DNA of 13,291 nucleotides from Hyphomicrobium_A sp964405975 (lineage in GTDB: Bacteria; Pseudomonadota; Alphaproteobacteria; Rhizobiales; Hyphomicrobiaceae): NCBI GenBank assembly GCA_964405975.1, contig CAYOPW010000061.1, positions 1 through 13,291 on the forward strand. The letters run 5' to 3'. Positions 1 through 6,375 of the stretch are shown one piece after another. Position numbers and translations under genes: made by a program. The notes under the pieces are model-generated. The model was not told the DNA's origin, did no database searches, and worked only from the letters and a program-made list of their open reading frames with translations. How positions within the stretch are numbered: position 1 is the first letter of the stretch; the number at the start of each line of letters is the position of its first letter.

Positions 1-386
1 GAGAGATCTTCGAGCAGGCGCTCTTCTCCGCCATAGAGATGCGCAACGCCTGTGATGTCGATCCATATGCCGTCAGGGCCATCAACATTGCGGTTGAGAC
101 CATAGCGGCCGCACCAGCGTGCAAACTTCAACAGGGCAACGCGATCGCAATGGGGTTCGGCGGGACGCGAGGCAAGAGCGGGCAGTGCGGCGCGCGCATC
201 GGCAAGCGCTTGTCCAACGCGCACGCCGTCGGCTGCTGCCTTAGCGTTGACGGCGGTGATGCGAATGCCATGGCTGCCGGATTCGACGAGCGCAAGGGCT
301 GTGTCATCCAGCACGGCGGCCGGCGCGGCGCGGCGTAGCCGCTCGATCGGCCAAAGCGGAAACCATATGGAAACGATGCGTCTCAT
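1..386 (-). CDS. imuB: ImuB, Y-family DNA polymerase-like translesion protein (partial, C-terminus beyond left edge)
   Basis: Reading from the ATG at 386 to the left edge gives 128 residues beginning MRRIVSIWFPLWPIERLRR, a hallmark N-terminus of ImuB, the accessory Y-family polymerase homologue of the ImuA-ImuB-DnaE2 mutasome. A second family signature, GIWIDITGVAHLYGGE, lies at about residues 106-121. Two positions matching catalytic acids of DinB/Dpo4 polymerases are changed. The first Asp motif is replaced by I-W-F-P near residues 7-10, and the Asp-Glu pair reads Asp105-Gly106. This agrees with the known view that ImuB is catalytically dead and acts as a bridge to the beta clamp and DnaE2. 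The start lies inside the 3' end of imuA (83 bp overlap), so the two are surely translated from one SOS-induced message. The C-terminal part and any dnaE2 would lie to the left of the window. The assignment is firm. Confidence 0.93.
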   Translation of the reverse strand, partial: MRRIVSIWFPLWPIERLRRAAPAAVLDDTALALVESGSHGIRITAVNAKAAADGVRVGQALADARAALPALASRPAEPHCDRVALLKFARWCGRYGLNRNVDGPDGIWIDITGVAHLYGGEERLLEDL

Positions 387-1317
387 TGGACCATTCCAGG
401 ATTAGTGACGAAGATTGCGGTGCGAACGCACCGTGGCGGCAACGTTTAAGCGAAACGGTATGACGGGATAGGCCGGGGGCGGCGCCCTCGAAGGGATGCG
501 GTGCGCTTGTTCGCCCGCCGATGCGCCAGCGGGTTGCGGTGGCCCCGGTTGAGGGCGTTCGCGGATCAGTAAGAAGCAGGCATGGAATGCGGTGTTCGGC
601 GGCCGCGAGGCTTAAACGCCGCGCAGGCGTCAGCTCCACGTCTTTGAGCACACCTAGAACAAGCGCTACGCTTGCCGACTTTAATCCTTCCTCCATGGCC
701 CAAAGCGCATCGCTCGCGCGCGCCGTCTCCACGAAAAGGCAAGAGGCCGGTTCAAGACCCAAAGAGGAAAGGCCCGGCCCATAGGGCCTGCCAAGCTCGT
801 GAGCAATAGCTGACGGCCAGCACCAGAGAACCTGCGCCGGAGTGCCTGATTGAGAGGTGCTAAGCCCGTGCAAGCGCCGCACGGTAAGCCGCAGCACAAA
901 GCCAAGGGCTGTCACCCAATCGCCCATAACGGCGCCGGCTTGGCGGCGCTCAGGCTTCACCTCGTGCAAGGCTCCCTCATCGAGACCGCCTCTCAGGTGG
1001 CGGTCGATCTCGGGCACGCCCAGCGTCCACACCTGAGAAGATGATGGCGCGTGCGAGCGCAGTGCATCTGCCGACCCCTCAGCGGGAGTGAGAAAGGGAG
1101 GATGACGCTCGATGGCATGAATGCGTGCGCGCAAGCTGTCCAGAAGAGCGGCGCGCGGCGCCCCTGCCTCCGGAACGGCGAATGGGGGCTCGCCGTTCCG
1201 GTTTGGGCAAGACCGAAGCCCGGCACCAGACAAACTCAAACTTGGGTTCGGTCCTAAAGGCGAGATCCGCCATGGATGGGCGGACAGAGGGGTGGGGGAT
1301 GAGGCCGCCTGATCCAC
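304..1317 (-). CDS. imuA: ImuA, RecA/SulA-like subunit of the SOS mutagenesis cassette
   Basis: The protein is 337 residues from a GTG at 1317. The core from about residue 55 matches ImuA: a helix R-A-A-L-L-D-S-L-R-A-R-I, the segment GVPEIDRHLRGGLDEGALHEV (a RecA-like region without a Walker A P-loop), then a RecA-like core ending at the motif ATRWRI and a basic C-terminus. ImuA works with ImuB and the polymerase DnaE2 in error-prone DNA repair in bacteria that lack DNA polymerase V. No ATG exists in the first half of the frame. GTG at 1317, preceded by a weak GAGAG, is the best start, but residues 1-54 look poorly conserved (Pro/Ser-rich) and contain a 12-bp inverted repeat, so a later TTG start is possible. 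An SOS promoter lies about 55 bp upstream. The 3' end overlaps imuB. Function is secure, the start is not. Confidence 0.88.
   Translation of the reverse strand: MDQAASSPTPLSAHPWRISPLGPNPSLSLSGAGLRSCPNRNGEPPFAVPEAGAPRAALLDSLRARIHAIERHPPFLTPAEGSADALRSHAPSSSQVWTLGVPEIDRHLRGGLDEGALHEVKPERRQAGAVMGDWVTALGFVLRLTVRRLHGLSTSQSGTPAQVLWCWPSAIAHELGRPYGPGLSSLGLEPASCLFVETARASDALWAMEEGLKSASVALVLGVLKDVELTPARRLSLAAAEHRIPCLLLTDPRTPSTGATATRWRIGGRTSAPHPFEGAAPGLSRHTVSLKRCRHGAFAPQSSSLILEWSNETHRFHMVSALADRAATPRRAGRRAG
1170..1201. repeat. 12-bp perfect inverted repeat in the 5' part of imuA
   Basis: CCGGAACGGCGA at 1170-1181 and its exact reverse complement at 1190-1201 flank an 8-nt loop. In RNA this makes a very stable GC-rich hairpin. 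It has no U-run, so it is not a standard terminator. It falls at about codons 39-50 of the GTG-started imuA frame, just before the conserved part of the protein. It may be a translational control hairpin if the true start is further downstream. Confidence 0.7.
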
Positions 1318-1368
1318 GGGAACGCTCTCGCAACATCTGGGGAGACAACGGCGCTTACCGCCGCTTGT

Positions 1369-1408
1369 GTTCTTTTTTTGTTCTAAATTGCTTTGCTCTG
1401 AAGGTCAA
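1369..1408 (-). promoter_or_regulatory. SOS promoter of imuA-imuB with LexA box
   Basis: Positions 1369-1383 read GTTC, seven T, GTTC, an exact match to the alphaproteobacterial LexA operator GTTC-N7-GTTC. On the minus strand, TTGACC (1408-1403) and TAGAAC (1385-1380) are separated by 17 nt and form a good sigma-70 promoter whose -10 hexamer overlaps the operator. Transcription would start near 1373, about 55 nt before the imuA start. Operator, promoter and target gene agree, so LexA repression and DNA-damage induction are very likely. Confidence 0.87.
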
Positions 1409-1658
1409 GCACAAAAGAAGAACAAAATTGTTTGGATGTTCCGGAGCCCGCCGCCCAAAAACTGCACGAGCTCACGCTGTTGCGCCCGCAAGGCCCCAGC
1501 CGGACCGCAGAAAAAAGGCCTCAACAGGCCGATCACGTACGATCCTGCAACAAGTGTGACTCTCCTGCTCTGCCGCTCAAAACGGGACTGATATATACGC
1601 TCCCTTCACTTTCTTGCCGCAGGGTTGACCGCGAACCAATAAACCGGAGCCACAACGC
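1384..1658. other. Intergenic region between the imuA promoter and the L,D-transpeptidase gene
   Basis: These 275 bp hold the -35 side of the imuA promoter at the left end. The right end has CCGGAG at 1645-1650, 8 nt before the ATG of the transpeptidase gene and likely its ribosome binding site. An AT-rich TATATA at 1592-1597 could be part of a plus-strand -10, but no convincing -35 accompanies it. The short open frames here carry no recognisable protein signature. I see no RNA gene. Confidence 0.5.
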
Positions 1659-2666
1659 ATGACCCCCATTCGCTTGTTGAGTTCAAATGTCATGGCGCGT
1701 GTAGCTGCACTTCTCGTGCTCGCAGCTCCTACTACGGCCAGCGCGCAAGGTCTGATTGATTTCTTATGGGGCGGCAGCTCGGACTGGGGTGGCGGCCGTC
1801 AGAATGTCAGCTTCAGTCCCAGGTACACACCAGGCCAGATCATCGTCAGCTTCGGCGATCGGCGCCTGTATCACATCACGGGGCGAGGCCGGGCCACGAG
1901 CTATCCCATCGCCGTGCCGCGCGAGCAGAGCCGCTGGCAGGGAACGACAAGAGTCACGATGAAGCGTGAAAACCCATCCTGGCGACCAACGGGAGAAATG
2001 CTGCGCGAAAATCCGCGCCTGCCCCGGTGGGTCCCCGGCGGCCATCCCATGAACCCGCTCGGCGTGCGCGCCCTTTACCTGGGATCTAGCACCTATCGCA
2101 TTCATGGAACCGATGCGCCGTGGACGATTGGCAAAGCCGTCTCCAAGGGATGCATCCGCATGTATAATGAGGACGTACTCGATCTCTACCCGCGCATACG
2201 GGTCGGAACGCGGGTGACTGTCACTTGGCAGCGCTTCAACACAAGCACGATGGCGTCGACCTACTACAACGACACGCCGTCTTTCCAACCGACCTACCAG
2301 AAGCGGGCGCGCCCGGCGAAGCCTAAGCGGCGCGTCCTTCGCAATCTGCCGCGGACGCCAAGGAAGCCTGTGACGTCTCCTGCCGTTGCATCAGAGAAAG
2401 TAAAACCCGCCGCGACGAAGACAGCGGCGGTGGAACCGAGTAAACACGCCAAGAAGGATACAAAGCCAGCAGCCAAGACAAGCACCAGCAAGATTGCTGA
2501 GGATGCAATGAAGGCCGCCGCTAGCGCCAAGAAAGCGGCCGAAGATGCAAGGAAGGCTGCTGACCGCGCAATAAAGGCCGCAGCCGAGGCCAAGAAGAAG
2601 GCCGCAGCAGCCAAGGCCACTGGGGATACGCAAGAGACAAATCCGGCAAAGAGCGCAGCGCTTTAG
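1659..2666 (+). CDS. Secreted L,D-transpeptidase (YkuD/ErfK family) with Lys/Ala-rich tail
   Basis: The protein has 335 residues. Residues 1-30 are a Sec signal peptide ending T-A-S-A-Q. A YkuD domain spans about 55-193 and carries the catalytic signature with His149-Gly-Thr and Ser162-Lys-Gly-Cys165-Ile-Arg167. Cys165 is the expected nucleophile. Such enzymes make 3-3 peptidoglycan cross-links in the periplasm or attach proteins to peptidoglycan. Which of these applies cannot be read here. Residues about 215-335 form a basic extension that becomes almost pure Ala/Lys with periodic K-A-A units (about 285-325), resembling the helical stalk of TolA or histone H1-like tails. Many family members lack such a tail. 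A ribosome binding site CCGGAG lies upstream and a strong terminator downstream, so the gene is probably monocistronic. Confidence 0.92.
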   Translation: MTPIRLLSSNVMARVAALLVLAAPTTASAQGLIDFLWGGSSDWGGGRQNVSFSPRYTPGQIIVSFGDRRLYHITGRGRATSYPIAVPREQSRWQGTTRVTMKRENPSWRPTGEMLRENPRLPRWVPGGHPMNPLGVRALYLGSSTYRIHGTDAPWTIGKAVSKGCIRMYNEDVLDLYPRIRVGTRVTVTWQRFNTSTMASTYYNDTPSFQPTYQKRARPAKPKRRVLRNLPRTPRKPVTSPAVASEKVKPAATKTAAVEPSKHAKKDTKPAAKTSTSKIAEDAMKAAASAKKAAEDARKAADRAIKAAAEAKKKAAAAKATGDTQETNPAKSAAL

Positions 2667-2697
2667 AAAGACAAAACTGATCTGCGCGTAAAACTAG

Positions 2698-2730
2698 CGG
2701 GGCATCGGTTCTGACCGGCGCCCCGTTTTT
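2698..2730. terminator. Intrinsic terminator between convergent ldt and znuA genes
   Basis: CGGGGC (2698-2703) pairs with GCCCCG (2720-2725), with an inner CGGT/ACCG stem and a 4-nt loop, followed by TTTTT (2726-2730). It ends plus-strand transcription 30 bp after the transpeptidase stop. On the minus strand the same hairpin is followed by TAGTTTTAC, so it may also end the convergent znuA transcript, though less strongly. Confidence 0.85.
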
Positions 2731-2762
2731 GTATGCATCTGGGGCTGATTTCAGGCGTCAGC

Positions 2763-3710
2763 TTACGTCCCGCCCTCAAGGCAGTCTTTCAGCCCCGCCG
2801 CCAGATTACGCATCAGCTCAAAGTAAAGATTCTCACTCGCCTTAAGCATCACGCCTGAAGGATCGAGCGTACCTGAGCGCGCATTCGTGTCTTCTGTCAC
2901 GGCAGCAATGAGCCGGGGCTGGAACAAGGGCTCGGCAAACACGCACACGACATTGAGCTCACGAATCTTTGCGCGCAGCTGATTGAGCCGCTTTGCACTT
3001 GGCGGCACTTCAGGGCTCACCGTGACCGACCCCACGGCATCGACACCGAACCGCTTGCCATAATATTGGTAGGCATCGTGGAAGACGATGAACGGTTTGC
3101 CCTTGATCGCGTTGGCGCTGTCTTGTAGCTCGTCGGCCAATGCGTCGATGTCGGCTTTGAGTTGCGTTGCATTGTGCCGGAGCTTGGCCGCATCGGCGGG
3201 CGAGCGCTCAGCCAGCACCTCTGTCAGGTACGTCACGATAGCCTTGGCGTTGTCGGGATCGAGCCATATGTGGCCGTCGACCACACCGTGGTTATCCCCA
3301 CTTTCGTGCTTATCTTCCTCTGCCTCCGCGTGCTGCTCGAAACTGCTGCTGTCGCGCACACTCAACAACTTGATACCCGGAGCCCGCTCCAGCGTAACGA
3401 TGCGCACGCTCTCGGGCACAGCCTCGACGATCTTGCGCGTGAACGGCTCCACTGACTGGGAGACACGAATAAAAACGTCGGCATTGTTGATGGCGCGCGC
3501 ATGCGATGGCTTTAGCGAAAAGGCATGCGGGGAGGACGGCCCATCAACCAGTAGCTTTGGTTTGCCAATTCCCTCCATGAGCCGCGAAACGAGCGAATGG
3601 ATCGGCTTGATCGTCACGACGACGTCGAGATCGGCTGACGCAGTGGACGGCGCCATGAGCGTTACTGCCCCCGTAAGGAGTCCCGCCACGATAGATTTCA
3701 ACTGCGCCAT
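2763..3710 (-). CDS. znuA: Zinc ABC transporter periplasmic zinc-binding protein ZnuA
   Basis: The protein has 315 residues. A Sec signal peptide ends T-A-S-A-D near residue 27, and the rest is a cluster A-I (cation) solute-binding fold. Zinc ligands expected for ZnuA are visible: His62 in S-P-H-A-F, His147 in G-H-I-W-L-D and His211 in F-H-D-A-Y. Asp283 in T-L-D-P-S matches the fourth-ligand region of the family. Residues 127-141 form a short acidic, His-containing loop (His127, 135, 141), the mobile zinc-collecting loop of ZnuA. Cys256 and Cys310 are placed like the ZnuA disulfide pair. These features favour zinc over manganese. No znuB permease or znuC ATPase lies beside it, so the membrane partners must be elsewhere. 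It is transcribed away from the DUF1007 gene, and a Zur-like palindrome overlaps its likely -10. Confidence 0.93.
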   Translation of the reverse strand: MAQLKSIVAGLLTGAVTLMAPSTASADLDVVVTIKPIHSLVSRLMEGIGKPKLLVDGPSSPHAFSLKPSHARAINNADVFIRVSQSVEPFTRKIVEAVPESVRIVTLERAPGIKLLSVRDSSSFEQHAEAEEDKHESGDNHGVVDGHIWLDPDNAKAIVTYLTEVLAERSPADAAKLRHNATQLKADIDALADELQDSANAIKGKPFIVFHDAYQYYGKRFGVDAVGSVTVSPEVPPSAKRLNQLRAKIRELNVVCVFAEPLFQPRLIAAVTEDTNARSGTLDPSGVMLKASENLYFELMRNLAAGLKDCLEGGT

Positions 3711-3726
3711 AGAGTATTGGCCCCCA

Positions 3727-3743
3727 TTGTGATAATATCCAAA
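3727..3743. promoter_or_regulatory. Candidate Zur operator and znuA -10 element
   Basis: The palindrome GATA-A-TATC (3731-3739, centre 3735) sits in a wider TTG...CAA frame. It resembles the core of the enterobacterial/rhizobial Zur box, G-T-T-A-T-A-N-T-A-T-A-A-C: the left half matches well, the right half only partly. On the minus strand TATTAT (3737-3732) is a good -10, giving a transcript start near 3725, 15 nt before the znuA ATG. No clear -35 is visible. Zinc-dependent repression of znuA, and perhaps of the divergent gene, is inferred. Confidence 0.4.
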
Positions 3744-3902
3744 GCGGGCAACCTATTGCGTCGGGCGCCACCATGCAACCGCCACCTTCCTGCTTCATCT
3801 TCGGCGCGGCTCAATGCATGCTATGCGCTGGAGCGCCGCCGCCGAGGAACACCGGCCGCACCGGCATAAGCTCCAGCTCAATTCTTAAGAGGGGTTTTGA
3901 AC

Positions 3903-4562
3903 GTGCACGCATCACGCTTCATCTTTCGGGCACTTTGTCTCGCGACTGGCCTCGTCGTCGGTGCGCCCAGCACACTGGCCCACCCGCACGTATGGGTGAG
4001 CGTCAAGGCGACCGTTCTTTATGAAAACGGAACATTGACCGGGCTTCAGCAGTCATGGACGTTCGACGAAGCCTATGCCGCTATGGCGATCGAGGGGCTC
4101 GACACCAATGGCGATGGCAATTACGACCGCAAAGAGCTGGAAGAATTAGCCAAGGTCAATATTGATGGCCTGAAGGAGTTTAGCTACTTCACCTTTGCCA
4201 AGCTCGGTGACGGCGGCCTTACGTTCAACGAGCCAACCGACTACTGGCTGGAGTACACGGGCGGCGTCCTCACCTTGCATTTCAAGTTGCTGCTGGAAAA
4301 ACCCGTGCTTGCCGAAACCTCCGGGTTCACGTTCTCCGTATACGATCCAAGCTTCTTCATTGCCTTCGATCTTGCCAAGGACAACCCCGTCAAGCTCGCC
4401 GCCAGCGCGCCCTCCGGCTGCAAGGCAGAGGTCGTCATGCCGGCAAAGGAGGGGGGAGACACGCAGCGCTTAGGCGAGGCCTTCTTTCAAGAGCTCGGCG
4501 GTGGGGCCGACTACGGGATCGCCATGGCCAAAGCCATTGCCGTTAGCTGCGCCAAATTATAG
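3903..4562 (+). CDS. Secreted DUF1007 family protein with EF-hand loop (metal-homeostasis associated)
   Basis: The protein is 219 residues from the GTG at 3903, chosen because AAGAGGGG ends 8 nt before it. The in-frame TTG at 3897 would leave only 2 nt. A signal peptide (1-26) ends S-T-L-A, so the mature protein would begin His-Pro-His-Val-Trp, a conserved DUF1007 opening. The family motif S-W-T-F-D-E-A-Y follows at about 51-58. A canonical calcium-type EF-hand loop, Asp67-x-Asn-x-Asp-x-Asn-x-Asp-x-x-Glu78, comes next, then E-P-T-D-Y-W-L-E. DUF1007 proteins have no proven activity that I know. They are commonly encoded with nickel/cobalt (NicO/RcnA-type) transporters, so they are suspected periplasmic metal-handling proteins. 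Here the partner is a divergent znuA, which points to zinc. The downstream neighbour is a thioredoxin-fold protein. Confidence 0.88.
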   Translation: MHASRFIFRALCLATGLVVGAPSTLAHPHVWVSVKATVLYENGTLTGLQQSWTFDEAYAAMAIEGLDTNGDGNYDRKELEELAKVNIDGLKEFSYFTFAKLGDGGLTFNEPTDYWLEYTGGVLTLHFKLLLEKPVLAETSGFTFSVYDPSFFIAFDLAKDNPVKLAASAPSGCKAEVVMPAKEGGDTQRLGEAFFQELGGGADYGIAMAKAIAVSCAKL

Positions 4563-4687
4563 TTGCGACGTGCGCTAACGGCGCAATTTGGAACACCGGT
4601 TAACCACCTCTTCATTCCTGCGTCCCCGCGGGCAATCGTGCGCCCTAGAATGCGCGCATGTCGCGCCCGTGTTCCAAATTTGGCGCA
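4548..4687. repeat. Three mutually complementary short repeats around the thioredoxin-like gene start
   Basis: Arm A is TGCGCCAAATT (4548-4558), at the end of the DUF1007 gene. Arm B is GCGCAATTTGGAACAC (4581-4596). Arm C is GTGTTCCAAATTTGGCGCA (4669-4687), inside the next gene. B and C pair over 12 bp without mismatch plus 4 bp after a 2-nt bulge. A and C pair over 11 bp. A and B pair over 7 bp. The ATG at 4658 lies in the B-C loop. The pairings exclude each other, as in an attenuator-like switch, but the arrangement could also be a decayed small palindromic repeat. Confidence 0.6.
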
Positions 4688-5086
4688 TCTTTCTTGTTGT
4701 GCCTTACCGCGCTCGTCGCTGCTGCCGCTGTTACGGCAATTCCGCTGACGAGCGGCCTAGCCCTGCAACACACTGAGACGGCCGTCCGTCTCGCGCCACA
4801 GCTGGAAATCGTCGTCGTCGAATCGACGGACTGCGTCTACTGCGTTCTTTTCCGCCGCAACGTGCTGTCCAGTTACGAAGAATCACCCCGTGCACGCGAT
4901 GCCCCCCTGCGGTTCCTTGATTTGGCGGACGTGCCGGCGAGGCATATGGTGCTTGCCGAACCCATCTTTGTCGTCCCGACGGTTCTCGTCCTGCGCGATA
5001 ACGAGGAAGTCGGCCGCATCCCCGGCTACGTCGCCTGGGATGATTTTTTCCACTCAATCAATTATTTACTGGCGCGCGTGCGCTGA
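4658..5086 (+). CDS. Exported thioredoxin-fold protein with CVYC motif (SoxW-like)
   Basis: The protein has 142 residues. A hydrophobic N-terminus (about 10-35) is a signal peptide or membrane anchor. A thioredoxin fold spans about 48-135: strand E-I-V-V-V-E, redox motif Cys59-Val-Tyr-Cys62, the cis-proline segment V-V-P107-T, then a strand and the G-R-I-P-G-Y loop. It probably reduces disulfides or protects thiols in the periplasm; the partner is unknown. It resembles the SoxW/thioredoxin_2-like group, though no sulfur-oxidation genes are present. It lies 95 bp after the DUF1007 gene. The ATG at 4658 has only a weak ribosome binding site, and codons 4-10 lie within the right arm of a long inverted repeat, so translation may be controlled by RNA structure. 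Confidence 0.82.
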   Translation: MSRPCSKFGASFLLCLTALVAAAAVTAIPLTSGLALQHTETAVRLAPQLEIVVVESTDCVYCVLFRRNVLSSYEESPRARDAPLRFLDLADVPARHMVLAEPIFVVPTVLVLRDNEEVGRIPGYVAWDDFFHSINYLLARVR

Positions 5087-5182
5087 GCCCGCGCGCGGGG
5101 AGCCGGCCACATTCACGCCCGTTGCCAATAGTACGCCGATCGGGTTTGATGATCTCTTCCATGCTGATCGGGGACATACTCT

Positions 5183-6268
5183 ATGGACCGCCGTGCGTTC
5201 TTGAAGACATCCAGCGCCGCTGCAGCGGCTGCAACGACAGCAACCGCTGCGACGGCCGAGACGTTAGACCAGGCGGCATCCCATGCCGCGCCGGCCGTGG
5301 CGAAAGGCGTGAAAGAACTGCACTTGGCCATGCCATGGCCCGATAGCGTCGCAGGTTTTGGCGATCAAGCGCGACGGCTGACCCAGCGCATCGAAGCGAT
5401 GAGCGAAGGCCGCTACCAATTCACGTTTGCTCATGGCGTCACAAATGGACTGAGCGCCGTTCAGCGTGGTGAGGCAGACCTTTATCACGGCAGCGAGCAC
5501 GACCATCTTCAAGCGCATCGCGCATTTGCTTTTTTCGCTGGCCTTCCAGGCGATCGCGGCATCGCGCCCCAAAATTTGATGTCCTGGATCCTAGTCGGTG
5601 GCGGTCAGTCGCTTTGGGACGACCTTGCCGGTGATTTTCATGTGAAGGCGATGGTGGCGGGTCATACCGGCGCCAAAGCGCACTTCCTTGCGACCCGGCA
5701 AGTTCAATCGATGAGCGATTTGGCAGGCGAGAAAGTGTCGGTGAGGGGCCTTGCAGGTGATGTCGTGCACGGCATCGGGCTTGAGCCCGTCACCGTTAGC
5801 GCAACAGATGTGGCAGTCTCATTGTCGCGCGGCGACATCCTCGCGGCCGAATGGGGCGGCGCGATTGTCAGCCACTCGCTCGGGCTCACATCGGCGGCGC
5901 CATATGCCGTCGGCACGAGCGTTAACCGGCACGGCACAGCGTTGTCGCTTGGTATGCGCCGCTCGCTATGGGACAGCCTCAGTACCGCTGACCAGGCGAT
6001 CTTTGCGGCGGCCGCGGCAGCCGAAATGCAGCTCGCGCTGGCCGAAGAGGAAACGCACCGCAGGTTGCTCAGTCCCGATGCAGCTGATCATAAGACTTGG
6101 CGGTTTGCTCCAGACCTGGAACGGGCAATCAGTCGGGTCTCCGACGCTGTCGTGGCCCATGTGGCCGCCTCCGACGCACAGGCGCAGCGTATTAATGCCA
6201 GCTACGTGGCGTTTCGGCGGGTGGCGCTCGGCGATGATGCCCCGGGTACCGGACCCGCAACGGCCTAG
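5183..6268 (+). CDS. Tat-exported TRAP-type solute-binding protein (DctP-like), orphan
   Basis: The protein has 361 residues. The N-terminus M-D-R3-R4-A-F-L-K followed by an Ala-rich stretch is a twin-arginine signal, common in TRAP binding proteins. The DctP-like domain (about 45-340) keeps family landmarks: an early strand H-L-A-M-P-W-P, N-G-L-S-A-V-Q-R-G-E-A-D, the segment K-V-S-V-R188-G-L-A-G-D-V where the conserved Arg binds the substrate carboxylate, and A-A-E-W-G-G at 221-226. The closest subgroup I can name is the TRAP binding proteins for 2-oxoacids or other carboxylates (TakP-like), without certainty. The usual GGWF motif before the Arg strand is replaced by a variant (A-H-F-L-A). 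No DctQ or DctM membrane genes are present. GGGGA lies 8 nt before the ATG. It lies 96 bp after the thioredoxin-like gene and 107 bp before the ferredoxin oxidoreductase gene, possibly in one transcript. Confidence 0.83.
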   Translation: MDRRAFLKTSSAAAAAATTATAATAETLDQAASHAAPAVAKGVKELHLAMPWPDSVAGFGDQARRLTQRIEAMSEGRYQFTFAHGVTNGLSAVQRGEADLYHGSEHDHLQAHRAFAFFAGLPGDRGIAPQNLMSWILVGGGQSLWDDLAGDFHVKAMVAGHTGAKAHFLATRQVQSMSDLAGEKVSVRGLAGDVVHGIGLEPVTVSATDVAVSLSRGDILAAEWGGAIVSHSLGLTSAAPYAVGTSVNRHGTALSLGMRRSLWDSLSTADQAIFAAAAAAEMQLALAEEETHRRLLSPDAADHKTWRFAPDLERAISRVSDAVVAHVAASDAQAQRINASYVAFRRVALGDDAPGTGPATA

Positions 6269-6375
6269 ACTGCCCAATTTTGCGCCAAACAGGTGGTTTG
6301 CAGTCCGAAGCAGGGCATGAGACTCTGACGGACGCAATCCATGGCTCATTGCGAGCCGCGAACAAAGATCCGCCA

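Noticed and set aside
39..338. 99-codon open frame on the plus strand
   Set aside because: It lies opposite imuB, whose frame has unmistakable family motifs; this one has none.
1420..1441. GAAC and GTTC words that might form a second LexA box
   Set aside because: They are not spaced by seven bases and have the wrong relative orientation.
1125..1559. 144-codon plus-strand open frame across the imuA start and promoter
   Set aside because: It crosses a well-supported SOS promoter on the other strand and has basic, low-quality sequence without a domain.
1764..2288. 174-codon minus-strand open frame
   Set aside because: Antisense to the catalytic domain of the L,D-transpeptidase, with no family signature.
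2294..2620. Ala/Phe/Leu-rich minus-strand frame looking like a membrane protein
   Set aside because: It is the reverse complement of the Lys-Ala repeat tail of the transpeptidase, which gives artificial hydrophobic repeats.
3088..3732. 214-codon plus-strand open frame opposite znuA
   Set aside because: Ser/Thr-rich antisense shadow; znuA has zinc ligands, signal peptide and a disulfide pair in its own frame.
6280..6375. 32-codon N-terminal extension of the oxidoreductase from a TTG
   Set aside because: No family similarity, no good ribosome binding site at the TTG, and the family opening follows the ATG at 6376.
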